Below, in pieces: positions 31,483 to 45,476 of a stretch of DNA of 64,000 bases. Position 1 is the first letter of the stretch, and every line of letters starts with the position of its first letter. The DNA comes from Perkinsus chesapeaki. Lineage: Eukaryota; Perkinsozoa; Perkinsida; Perkinsidae. The stretch covers positions 62,478 through 126,477 of the forward strand of contig JAAPAO010000012.1 in NCBI GenBank assembly GCA_013115145.1. The letters run 5' to 3'. The notes below the pieces were generated by a model. It was not told the origin of the DNA. It worked only from the letters and a program-made list of their open reading frames with translations, and did no database searches. The position numbers and the translations under genes were made by a program.

Positions 31483-34250
31483 TGCAAGTCTTCTACACTG
31501 ACAAAGGCGCTCCCACCATTGTGGATCATTGTCTGCGGTGCTCAATGTCAGTGCAAGGTGTTTTCTTATGCACGTTCCGATTGTAGAAAAGTAGATGAGG
31601 GTTCGCCGTGCTCGTGGGGCAAATGTTAACAGAGCCTATGCCTCCTGGTATGCACGTGCTAGGTCGACGGGGCCCTCATCCCCTGCCACTGAATCCAAGT
31701 AAGCTTGTCACTGTAGGATGGTCTATACGGCTAATCGATTTTATAACTCCACCAAACTCAAGTTGAAGATACAACACATATAAGAAGAGAGCGCAGTTAC
31801 GACGCTAGTAGCGGCCTCCTCTCTGGCAATCCTCGGGATTAAGCCATGCAACTGTTGCGGTATATTGTAGTGCAACATGTGGAATCCCGCCATGCAAGGT
31901 GGTAGACGCAGTGCGTCTGACGCACGCATGCGCAGAGACTAAGACGGCGCGGACTCTGCACCTAGGAGGAAGGCTCCCAAGAGCCGCAAGCTATGCACGG
32001 TTCCATGGGTTCGGCAAAACTCGCGACTTATGGGCAGAGGCAACCATTCCATTGGACTTACGTCTGCCTCTTTGAAACGAATTAGTGCTTGAAGCAAATG
32101 GAATGGAGCAGCGCACAGAGCAACACAAGATCTGTCTTACATGTCGATATGATCAAGTCTGCCCGTATGTCAGCAAGCGAACCGCATACATCCGCAGTTC
32201 CTCAGTTGGATGCTTAGTCCAGTGTTCTATTATGCCACCCTCGCGGACACTGTATTGGCTTACACGGTATGACTGTTACAATCGCGTGATACTTTTGCGA
32301 GCTTGCAAAAACTTGTCCCAGGGATCCGTGACGCGCAGCACGATTATAATGAGTGACGAATGCAGGTCATATACAGACTCAGCTCAAAATGTGAACCAAA
32401 CGAATCTGTGAGTCGAAGAGAGCAACCGACAATGAGTCTCCGCTGATGGGCATTGAATCCTGTCCCGAATTATCTCAAGCGCCGAGAGGCGTCAATGTGG
32501 ATGGTAAATGTTACAAAAGCCAAACGGATGAGCGGCGCTGATTGAGACTTGACGGTTGGGCTTCCGATGGATTCGGTGGGGTCACTACCAAACCAACGAG
32601 TAGTAGTAGAAGCAAATTTGCCTTAGCAACTTCTGCCTGAACTCCTTGCTCAACCAACACAACGAAAACTCACGGAGCGAAAAGTGAACTACAAAATAGA
32701 TTGTCCTCCCGGATTACAAGCGCAGACATCTGGAGTAGATATCCGACAGGAGATCAACCTCGTGGCCGACTCGCCACTGGCCACAAAGGCCATAACATGA
32801 GAACTGATAGCAGCAGGTAGGCAACGGATACTTAGTAGGCTTCGTCTATCTTCAGGGGGAGCCCCGCTGGAGATAATTAGGTAGAGAATGTCTACTAGAC
32901 ACCCAAGACATCAAAGCAAGGGTCTCTGCGCAAATCTTTACCCTCACAGCAGGAGAAGAATTGATCAGGCAAGCAGCGATTCCCAAGCCCGGTGACTTCA
33001 CCACAAACTCCGGGTCCGGTCATGCCCAGCCAACAGTCATTGAAACAGCAATCGTCTACTGCCCATGAAACAATGAAGAGAATGTTGCAGAGTGCCAGAC
33101 GTAGTATTTAGTGCGCGGGAGCTGATGAGTGAAAGGTCTACAAAAATACGAATGATGCCAGAGAGGCACTCTATAAAGGTGCACTATAACTCGATGCAGT
33201 GTGACACAATAAGACAAGGCTTAATTGTGAGTACGCTTAGTGCCCTGAGAGTCGATCAGCCCTGCGCGATGAGTCGATCACGCAATCGATAGCTGATTGT
33301 AGGTATTTGATACGCAAGTGCAAGCACTAACGCACAGAGGTCGGCAACAGTAATAGACAAGACCATACAGTAGGAATAGCGCACAGCCTGTGCGGCACAG
33401 GTTGCGCGTCGAACAAGTAGGAAGACGCTTCTCCTCCTCACGAGCAGTGAAGCGGCACTTTCTGAAATGAATCTGTGCGATCTTTTGAGACGTGACGCCC
33501 CTGTTGCCACGTATCGCGGGATACGCGTACGTGTTCGGTGTTCCCTCTCGGCTCTATCCTTTCGAAAGCGGGGAGGAGTGGACTCAAGTCCTCCTTTAGC
33601 AGGCCTCCGTCGCCAAACCTCCGGAAAGGATCCCATGAGAACCAGAAGCACGCATGACAAATATGAGGTTTGGTCGGTGTTTTAAGTAGCATGCTTATTC
33701 GAAGCCTCTTTGACAGGTATCAGATAATACAAGTAAACTACGCATCTCTTCGAGTACTTTGTAGATCTTGCCTTCCTCAACTGATGTTTTCTACCGATGT
33801 AACACTGCCAATCCTTGAAAATGGCTTAGCGAAAAAACAGTTTCCCATATAACAGCGACTGGCGAATTTCGTACCACCAGGGTGTGAGTGTAACATCAGT
33901 CCACCTCCGGCAGCAAGATTTACTGGGAGCTGTTCGCACTATTAACTACTATGGCAGCCTTTGGAGGACGGAATCAGTTTCGTGAGTCTTACTGAACTCC
34001 ACCGAACTTTCCGAGCACTTTGAAATGAATGACTAAAACACCACAAAGATAAGAAGAAACTAACGTGTGGTGAGGGCACGAGTCCATAAAATAAAAATTG
34101 TTTTATAGCCATAACATTTAATATAACGAAACCTCGGCCAGTCGAAGCCCACCACTTGGTCGGAGAGTATCACTCAATCTCTGGTGACGCAGCGAGAAAA
34201 GACTTAGATTTAGTATCTGAAGGAAACGGTGTCCACCATAGAGAGTTAGG
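31483..34250. other. Long non-coding stretch between the two carboxypeptidases
   Basis: About 2.8 kb in which no open frame has signal, domain or splice support. The first few hundred bases presumably carry the promoter of copy 1. I see no large repeat or transposon coding region here. Confidence 0.5.
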
Positions 34251-36483
34251 CTACACTAGCCAAACAAGAAGCCCGTGTCCAATGCCACTAGACACGGGCT
34301 TCTTGACCATGAAACTGAGATAAATCATGTTCCTTGAGGATGATGTACGGTACGCGAAGTTGTACAAGGTGAGGACGGTATGCTTACCGTTTATTGAGAT
34401 AGCATTTATAATGAAACGTTTGATCAAATCCATAGCCGCATCAGGCTGATCCATGGGAACCATATGGCCGGCATTTCTACATGCAAAATAACATGCGAGT
34501 GAGGCTATAGAAGTGTGGTTACCGAACAGAGTAATGACTTAATGGGCCATAGTGGCGTTCGTATCCATAGACAGCTTCCTGTGGACTGGTAGGCTGAGGA
34601 AGAGATCACAATACGGCTATGCAGTGCATAGTATGCACTAAAGGCAAACAAACCAGATATCTAGCTATGAGCTGTATAACTCGATCGGCATTCTATAGCG
34701 CATCATAGTGGTCATTGTGTAGTGAATTGCCAGATGTTGGTACTACTGCCGGCAACAGCAACACCTGGCGAGCCCCCGCCTGTGAGTTCTGTAAAAACGA
34801 CTATGCAACCGACTTACGTCTCGTCCTCTCCATATATTGCGTTCACTGGAAAGGTAGTCGGATATACCGTCCCATGGCAGCTCGGGGATCCACGCTTCAA
34901 CTCTAAAATATGGTAGGCACTTAATACGGGACGAACCGAGCTGAGCTGCGTTACGATATTAATCCGTCCTTCGCATCCTTGTCGCCCTCAAAGAGCATCA
35001 CAGGCACTTCAGCGTTCAGCAATGGCGGTAAGCAATGTACCATTGGCATCATTATATCCTCCAGCAAATGTGCCTCGACGGCCTCATCGGTTCTAAAAGA
35101 CGAAAACCTTGAGATACGAAATATGCAGTAAGCGCTACTTGAAGGACCGATCAACGGGAACATGCAGGGTGGCCTTAACCTCCGGAAGATTCAGGAAGTG
35201 CTCAAGCCTTTCGTCTTGCCAGCCATAATCGTCTGTGGTACTGAAGAGAGCGGCAGTTTCCGTCGCAGCTACTAAAGCGTGCCGCAGCTGACCGAATATC
35301 GTAAAGATTAATTCCACCACTCTCCTCCTGCATCAACTTCTCGAGGCTCTTACGTGCCTCCAGAGCTTCCAGCCATCTGGCAAAACAGGGTCAGCACTGG
35401 CTTACAGGAGGAACTCACCTTCCCTCTAGTGCGAGTTTCTTCCCTTTTTGTCCTAGTTCACGGGCTTCATCAATTCTATCGGGACCGATAAGGCCGAAAT
35501 AGTACGCAACATCGGCTTTGGCGGCAACTTGGAAAGCTGAAAACAAAACAGAAATTCTGTATTCTGTAACAGAATTCAGCCTCGTCGTGAGAAGGAAGTA
35601 GCCGACGACAAAATGGCAGGGAAATACGGCATTTAAGTGAAGTGAACTAACCTGGAAAGGTGAGCCCATCTCCTATAGCAACTCCACTGAGTGGTATCTT
35701 ATCGATAGGGTTCTCTATTAGGTACTTCCCCAAGGCCGGGATATAGTGGCCTGCGTATGATTCACCAACGATGAACCTATCGAAGGTAATCGGAAAAGGA
35801 ATGCCAATGGGCGGCTTACAATGGATGCTCTTTTAGCTCAGGTTTGACTTCCCTATAGAATGTCGTTAGGAACGTATACAACTGCTCTGTGACATCATGT
35901 TCGGTATTATTGGCATAACCTTCCGGATAGTCAGTGTAACTGTAACCAGTCCCCACTGGGCTATCAACAAACACCATGTGGTAAGAATTAGCCCAGGTTA
36001 CATTTCTACGAACCTATGTTGATCAGCTCATGAACGATGCTATCGACATCAGAAGCTCACCAAAGTAGTTCGGTTAATCAAGTTGAGCGGGCCAAGCTCG
36101 AAGAAGTTGCCGATGAATCCTGACGAACCAGGTCCTCCCTGGATCCACAGAATCAAGGGTGTGTTCACATCATTTTGAAGTGAATCGTCTAGAGGGGGGA
36201 AATACCTTGAAAAGGAATGGACGAATTAAACACTCGGAGGTTAATGCAAGTTCTACCAGTAGAACATAGAAGAGTTCAAGTTGGAATTGATGCTCACCAT
36301 CCCGGCATCGCTTCGGATTTCTGTGACCTGAGGACTAAGGGTATTCCGATGGAAGAATATACGAGCCAGTCTCGGAATAGCTACCTTGGGGTCTGTCGAG
36401 ATCTTAGAGAGGTCCACAGGTAAACCGGAGACACTCCATAGATATATCAGCGCCACGAGAGTGGTAGGGAGAGCCGCGGGCAT
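34251..36483 (-). CDS. Serine carboxypeptidase (S10 family), copy 2
   Basis: Tandem paralogue of the gene at 29425-31482. ATG 36483 starts a signal peptide (MPAALPTTLVALIYLWSVSG), then a diverged N-terminus. The central part, with nucleophile motif GESYAGHYIPALGKYL near 35755, is almost identical at DNA level to copy 1, including intron sequence. Catalytic Asp is in VPVMLFEGDKDAKDG (near 35000) and His lies in the GHMVPMDQPDAAMDLIKR block near 34450. The terminal exon contains a 15+11+15 inverted repeat (34265-34305), so the C-terminal residues are partly encoded by a hairpin. A donor AACG|GTAAGC near 34388 suggests a last intron; either frame stops within a few bases of 34251. Confidence 0.88.
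34265..34305. repeat. Inverted repeat in the terminal exon of carboxypeptidase copy 2
   Basis: CAAGAAGCCCGTGTC (34265-34279), 11-nt loop, exact complement 34291-34305. On the - strand it could act as a transcript-end stem-loop, but no U-tract or other signal proves that. Confidence 0.9.
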
Positions 36484-37040
36484 ATGGAAATTATTTTGCA
36501 CTAGGTGACGTATAATCATGATACAACGGTTGGTCTTGTTTCGCTAGGGGAAGCTAGTACAACGGAATTGGCGAGACCCGTCAAGTAGCATGTGTAGGCG
36601 TATTACAGTTGATACGTACAATACTCATAACGTGAGATATAACTTATGTATATGAATATGAAAGAATTCACAGATTCTGAAACCGTAAGGTAGACAGTAC
36701 ATCGCTGAGCGGTCGTGAAAAAGGGACATCTTCGCGACACAACTGTGAGTAACTTCTAGCAGACTAACTCCTTGACAGGCTTTGATGGAGATTCTCGAAG
36801 AGTGTACATTTGAGCCTGCACGAGTCGAACGACGGGTTCGCTTGGTGCTTCAGCTTTATAAGCGAAGCATGCACAGTTACTCTCTGTACATGAACGTTGC
36901 CCGGGTTTTCGTCGTACCATCGCCGACCTCGTTATGCTTTCACAATGTGCTCTGACTGTTCTAACACAACCACTGGTAATACCGGCGATGAAACATATAC
37001 GACAAAGTGAAGTATATCGCCTAACATACAGTTATCATCC
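36484..37040. other. Gap between carboxypeptidase copy 2 and SEC23
   Basis: About 560 bases, no exon supported. Expected to contain the carboxypeptidase promoter and SEC23 3' end. Confidence 0.5.
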
Positions 37041-40220
<3,180 letters not shown>

Positions 40221-40582
40221 AATGAAAATGACTCAAACTGATCAGAGCCGCCTTGGCGCTGCTAATACACAACAGCAGCTAGCAGTGTCAGCCACACCAT
40301 ACCACACTTCCCTCAAATCAAGGTTACAGGACACGTTCCTCTGTCAAGTTTCAGCAATACCAACATCGTCAAATCCAGTACAAGTGGCTGCTACTTTCGC
40401 CTTATACAAAGGCACCTATATACCTATGCTCCACACTGTACAGTGAAGGTGGTCAGTATGACCGAAATGTAAGTAGCGCGCGCCCAGCTGATCGATATAC
40501 AACGCAACACCGAAAGTGATGTCTGCTACACAACATCTTACATAAAACGTGTAATGCATGCGTGAATACCTCAGCGAAATGC
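40221..40582. other. Intergenic gap, no gene seen
   Basis: About 360 bases between SEC23 and the EF-hand gene, both on the - strand. No exon or strong repeat found. Confidence 0.5.
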
Positions 40583-41833
40583 TCAGCCGGAATGCCGCCA
40601 TTTTCGGCTGTCCGAAGCGCATCGCTCCGCCGCCTCGCACATCCTAGTGTAGTCGATCCAGCCATCTCCCCTACCAAAGGCTTGAGCTAGGGCTTGAACC
40701 TCGGACTGCTTCGCGTGGATATTGGCACGCGCCAGGATATTAGAGAGGTCCCAAACTCTGACGCAGCCAGACCGATTGTGATCGAAGGCCTTGCAGTGGG
40801 GCATGAGCTGCACATCAGAGGCCTTGGTGAGCACTGATGTCGGGTCAAGGGCATCCAGCTCTACTTGGGGGACAGGGGTAGGGATACCAGCCGCCGCGGC
40901 GCACAGACGCCTATACGAGGGGGCAAAGTGCGCGGTAAGGCAGTCGACGTCGACCTGTGTGAGGGGGGTGTCTTGAGTGAGTGCGCTCAAGAGCTGGGAC
41001 AGGCTCCTGTGGAACAGGTCTGTTGTTGCGGTCTCACCGCGCATACGGTCTATAGCCGAGGTCACGTTGGTCTCGAAGTAGTCACCAAGCGCCGCTGGTG
41101 ATATGACATAGGCGGTCATATGGTGCTTCAGTCTTGTCAAGGCCTCCTCTACTCCTTCGGTGCTTTTAGCCAGCACGTTAATAGACTGCGGCGTCCACTC
41201 TTGGACGACCGGCTCTGTCGCCTTTGTGATCCTGAAGTCATTGTGTGAGAAGTTCCAAACGAACCTTTTATAGGCCTCGTGGAGGCGATACGGGTCTATG
41301 CAGAAGCCTTGGCCAGCAGTAGGCAGCCCGAAAGTGTCCATCATTGTCTGGGCGTCTTCTTCGGACAGGTGAACGTTCAGTCGGTGAGCTATCCTCCACG
41401 GACTGCCTTCAGCCTCGGCGCAGAGCTCACGTAGATCAACTCGTTGGTCAAAGGCAGCACGAAATAATATACGGACAGCCTCGGGTATGTCCGAGGATCT
41501 GCAAGCCCAAACCTGCTTTGGTCTTTCTCCCTTCAGAGTGTCGACATCCCGCTGGAAGTTCCGGTAGTTGACCTTTTCTGGATAGGTAACGGACTTGTAT
41601 CGTTCAGCCAAGGCCTGCACTTGGACGGGCGTCAACACAGGGAACTCATCGGTGATTTTTCTGATGAACACTTCTCTGAAGCACTTAGTATGCTGCTTGC
41701 AAGATCTCAAGGTATGTTGAAAGATATCGCGCAAGTCCTTGGCGCCGGTGCCATCGCACCTGCTGGCGATCAAACGTAAAGCGCTGTCGGCCTCATCACC
41801 CGGCTCAGGGCTTCCGTGATAAGCGGTGACCAT
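40583..41833 (-). CDS. Single-exon EF-hand-like protein (416 aa), function unknown
   Basis: Uninterrupted frame from ATG 41833 to stop at 40583, unusual among its intron-rich neighbours. One credible calcium-binding loop near residue 370 (AFDHNRSGCVRVWDLSNIL) has acidic and small residues at EF-hand positions; a partner half follows (QAFGRGDGWIDYTRMCEAA). Other helix-loop-helix-like segments (e.g. LLTPVQVQALAERY region, LSEEDAQTMMDTFGLP) look like degenerate EF hands, so the protein may be a multi-EF-hand repeat chain. No signal peptide or membrane segment. The partner is unknown. Confidence 0.7.
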   Translation of the reverse strand: MVTAYHGSPEPGDEADSALRLIASRCDGTGAKDLRDIFQHTLRSCKQHTKCFREVFIRKITDEFPVLTPVQVQALAERYKSVTYPEKVNYRNFQRDVDTLKGERPKQVWACRSSDIPEAVRILFRAAFDQRVDLRELCAEAEGSPWRIAHRLNVHLSEEDAQTMMDTFGLPTAGQGFCIDPYRLHEAYKRFVWNFSHNDFRITKATEPVVQEWTPQSINVLAKSTEGVEEALTRLKHHMTAYVISPAALGDYFETNVTSAIDRMRGETATTDLFHRSLSQLLSALTQDTPLTQVDVDCLTAHFAPSYRRLCAAAAGIPTPVPQVELDALDPTSVLTKASDVQLMPHCKAFDHNRSGCVRVWDLSNILARANIHAKQSEVQALAQAFGRGDGWIDYTRMCEAAERCASDSRKWRHSG

Positions 41834-42048
41834 TCAACAAGTACTGAATAAAAACAGGTACACCGGTAGCGGAGCACGCAACATAGTAGCTATAAGACAC
41901 CGTGGGCAACTTGACATAGAGAGGCCTAACAGGCCTCGTACGAAAACTGGTAGAATAGGATCTGCCACTAGAAAAAGCATGAGTCCTGGCCATGCGATCG
42001 AACATCTGTTGATGCCTGGTCGAGGCGGGTGCTTGAAGGGTCCTGCCT

Positions 42049-44206
42049 TTAGACTTCAAACCGAGGGCCGTGGCGGAGCGCTGAGTAACAATGAGCTGCA
42101 TAGCTGGCGAGGAAGGACCGTACCACGCGCCCCGAAGCCGAATCTTCACTGTAAAACGGCTCACGAGCGCTGAAGGGGTGCCTGAGCTCGTCGGCAGTGA
42201 AGCGCCAGGGGTGATGAAGCGCCATGGCCTCCGCTTCTTTGCTCAAAATCTTCATCGCGAACTCGTTCGGTCCCCGGTCATCCGAGAAAGGGTCGATGAA
42301 CCCCCGTATCTGCTCCGGAAATTAAGGTACGACGAGCGGCAAGGAACCTACCCCAGCGAATTTGGCGGCCTCCGAATTTCTCAGATCGCCTGTGGCCTCC
42401 GCACGCCACTCTCCACGAGCCCACCGGCTAACGGCGTCGGCGTATCTGCACGCGCCAACGTTCCGATGTGTGATGTACTGCAAGGGCTCACAGTCTGAGG
42501 AACACTTTCTCTCTTGCGCTGTATTCTCGCCATCGCCGCGATGGCCCAATGGACTTCAGGAGACTCGCTGGAAACTTGATACCCCGCTGCTGCGGGCTGG
42601 CATTGGAGCCTCGTGAGGTTAGCTCGAGCAACAAATCCTTAAGTTGCTCATTCTCTAGCTTCAGAGCTTCAACCTCCTTTTCGGAGGTGCTCGAATGCCA
42701 GGGCGGCATCAGAAACAGTTTCGGTGAACCTGCGGACAAATTCACAAACACCAGCCGTTTGGATGTTGGTTACTAGTGCTAGCTGGAGCACCGTCAGCCG
42801 AAGCCGATTGCTGATCGTCGACTCTTGGACCAGCGTTACGCTCAGCTGATGGCTGATATGTGGCACCAGCTTCCGCGCTTCCCATCGCCGACGCATACTC
42901 CAGGCAGATGGCGGCCAGCCGCTGCAATTCTTCGATGGAGCCATCGGATTCTAAAGGGGCAAAGATGGGCATACTCAGACTCCCAACATTCTCACCGTCT
43001 AGGTCACTCGCCACGAAATTCCCAGCCACGGTGGCCAGTTGTATCGTAGCGTCAGACATCATTCGCAATGCCTTTGCAGTTTCCGGCTCCCGCTCATCAG
43101 CCACAGCATCCGGTGCTGTGAAGCCGTCAGAGAGCCTCCGGCGGATACTCCGTTGACTAGGCTTGCTCGCTACTCGAGCGATGATATCCCTCGTGACGAT
43201 CGTCGATAAGACACAGTCTCCGACCCCGGTGATTCCCTCTGAATCGGCCTTAACAATGTCGCTATGCTCCGCAGCGGCCGATCCCTGCGAACACATATTT
43301 GAGCGCGGCTCCCATGCTACACGACTGGACTGCCGCCTGATGTCAGGTTGATGCGGGGTGTCCGGCGCGTCTGTGAATGTAGGGATTAACCCATCGGTGG
43401 CTTCTATTAGTCGTCTTCGCACACTCCTCCGCGGTGTGGCTTCCGACTTGACAGAGTGCCGCTTCATGTCAGTATGTGAGTTATCGCTGCTCTCGTCGGC
43501 TCTGCAAGGTGAAGTGGAGTCTTGAAGATCTTTCGAAGCTCCCGAGTCTTCCTGGGAGTACTCAGATATTGAAGGACTAGCTTCGCAGGAAGCAGACCGA
43601 GGACAGTTAGGCTGCGATGCGTGTGATTCCTCCGCTTCGGCGTGTGCCAGAACCGGGCTGTTCTCTGCCTTCACGACTTGATCGATTTCGCCACTCGCTG
43701 GGTTCCTCGTTTGCTTGCCTACTGTAGACTCCTCTGCGTTATGAAGGCGGATATGAAGGCCTTCTGGGGAATCGTCTGGCCCCACTGCGACACGATTCGT
43801 GCTCATTAGTTGCACCGTGGCAGTTGGTGTTAAACGCTCCGATGCGCTTTCTGTTTGGCTTGCCGCATCTGTGGCAGCCTTGCCAGTTTCGACGTCATCA
43901 GTTTGCACGAGAGCAGACGAAGAGGCAGTCTCATCCGTCTGTATCTCAACTCCTTCCAACGAAGGCGTATCCGTTTTTCTCGGAGACTTTGGCTCTGGAG
44001 GTATTTCTACTCGCCCTGGAACAACTCGAGCTGACCGCGAGGCCTGAAAAACTTGACAGTGACATAGTCCATGTTCTGAGGGAACGTACAGAAGACGGAA
44101 GGCCAGTTTTCGCCAAAGAGTTATCATTTGTCCGTTGTCGGCGCCATCTGGGGGAGTTGGCTAAAAGACCCATCACATTCGGGTGAGCCTGCCCTTCTCC
44201 CACCAA
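42049..44206 (-). CDS. Large disordered Ser/Glu-rich protein with a coiled-coil, unknown
   Basis: Starts near 44206 (MVGEGQAHPNVMGLLANSPR). A 47-nt intron (donor GTACGTTCC) leads to ASRSARVVPGRVEIPPEPKS and a 430-residue low-complexity exon with repeated RRSVRRRL / RSIRRRL patches. A 44-nt intron then joins PAST|SSPKLFLMPPWHSS to a coiled-coil (KEVEALKLENEQLKDLLLEL). A conserved-looking C-terminal part follows (NVGACRYADAVSRWARGEW; FAMKILSKEAEAMALHHPWR), ending at 42049. The join near 42505 would need a very small intron and is unresolved. No known domain; the basic repeat patches suggest nucleic acid or microtubule contact, which is only a guess. Confidence 0.5.
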
Positions 44207-44557
44207 GTACTCAACCTTCGCCTCGACCTAGCACTGTCATTCACGGTAAGAGTACATTGCCGACAGCACTCACACATTGCTGCAGCACTTGACGTGTCTT
44301 ATCATCGAAGTGAGTGAGTGGGTCGTAGAACTCGGGTTCCAGGGCTTCTGGGGCAAACTGGTCGAGCGAGTTGTCGTTGAGATTTCTGTGGCGGCGAAGC
44401 AACAGTATCTTTCAGAGGGGCGGCGGCTTGAACTCAAATCAGAGCGTATATGTTACCTCCTTGGCAGCATCAGATTGGCATCGCAAGAGAGTCTCCTCAC
44501 TCTGACGAAGCCTTTTACTCAGGAAGGAGCAACCGATGCACTAAAGACAGTACGGCA

Positions 44558-45321
44558 CTAACTCGACTGGATCGCAAGCCTACGCTTTCTTGGGCGCCAG
44601 CCTGGGGCGAGAAAGCCAGTTCTTGAGCCAGCTTCCACACTATATCGTGGACAACTTCTGGATGATCGAGAGCACCACCTAGCTCGCTTGTGGTTTTGGA
44701 GACGAGCCCTAGTGGTAACATCGCTCCCCCGGCTGCGAACTGGAACCGATTTCCTACTGCTGATGTCAACATCGTTTGGTAACTTCAGTAGAGCATTCGA
44801 ACTGAGATTCGAGCTTTCACCAAGAGTGCTACCGTTCGGGCTATCAGCATGCTCTTGTTGCCTCGGGTTACTGAAAGGCACAAAATTTGGAATCCTATAC
44901 GGTGCACGCCGAAGTCTCGAGTCCAAATACGAGTATGGCGAAAACAAGAGTTGAGGTCGCGTTCCTCACCAGCCTAACTGTGCGGCTTTTAGTTTCGCTA
45001 GATGCTCCTGCAGTTTGGCGATGATGGAGTCTTTGCCCTGAACACCGGAAAGGGTCGTCACGAAAACAAAGAAGGTTGATAACGCTCCTCCGATACCTGA
45101 AGCTCCGCAGCGGACTCCGCTTCGTGGCCACGTTTAACATTCGGACCATGGACTTTAGCTCTGAGTTCTAAACGGTTAGGTTTTCTTGTCCCGGAATCCC
45201 CCATCGGAACAGTAGGTCTGGTGTATTTACGCCTCCGCGGACCACTGGGCCCGTGACCTCCCTTTTTGAGGCCCATGAAGAAACCATTGGCGCTATAGAG
45301 GAGCGGAGTTGGAGACTGCTT
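44558..45321 (-). CDS. Unrecognised basic protein, three exons
   Basis: Likely start MKQSPTPLLYSANGF (45321), or the inner MGLKKGGHGPSGPRRRKYTR (45276). The lysine/arginine-rich first exon ends AESAAELQ and splices over a roughly 60-nt intron (donor GTATCGG, acceptor GTGTTCAG) in frame to a helix, GKDSIIAKLQEHLAKLKAAQ. A second intron (GTGAGGAAC...CTTTCAG) leads to a last exon that is open in two frames; the phase-consistent one ends QSS at 44558. I do not recognise the family. Confidence 0.45.
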
Positions 45322-45476
45322 CATGAGAAACGTGGCATTTGACTTCACCTTGCGAGTGGCACGCGTTCGGTGGCAGGTGACTTTAATTGACAACACTATG
45401 CTGATAGAGCAGAAACTATTGTTATTGAAATCGAGAACTATAATTTATGCGTTCAGTAGCAGAGAATCGAATTCAC

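Noticed and set aside
31741-33852. Several 60-130 codon frames between the carboxypeptidases
   Set aside because: Short, overlapping on both strands, without motifs; expected by chance in 2.8 kb.
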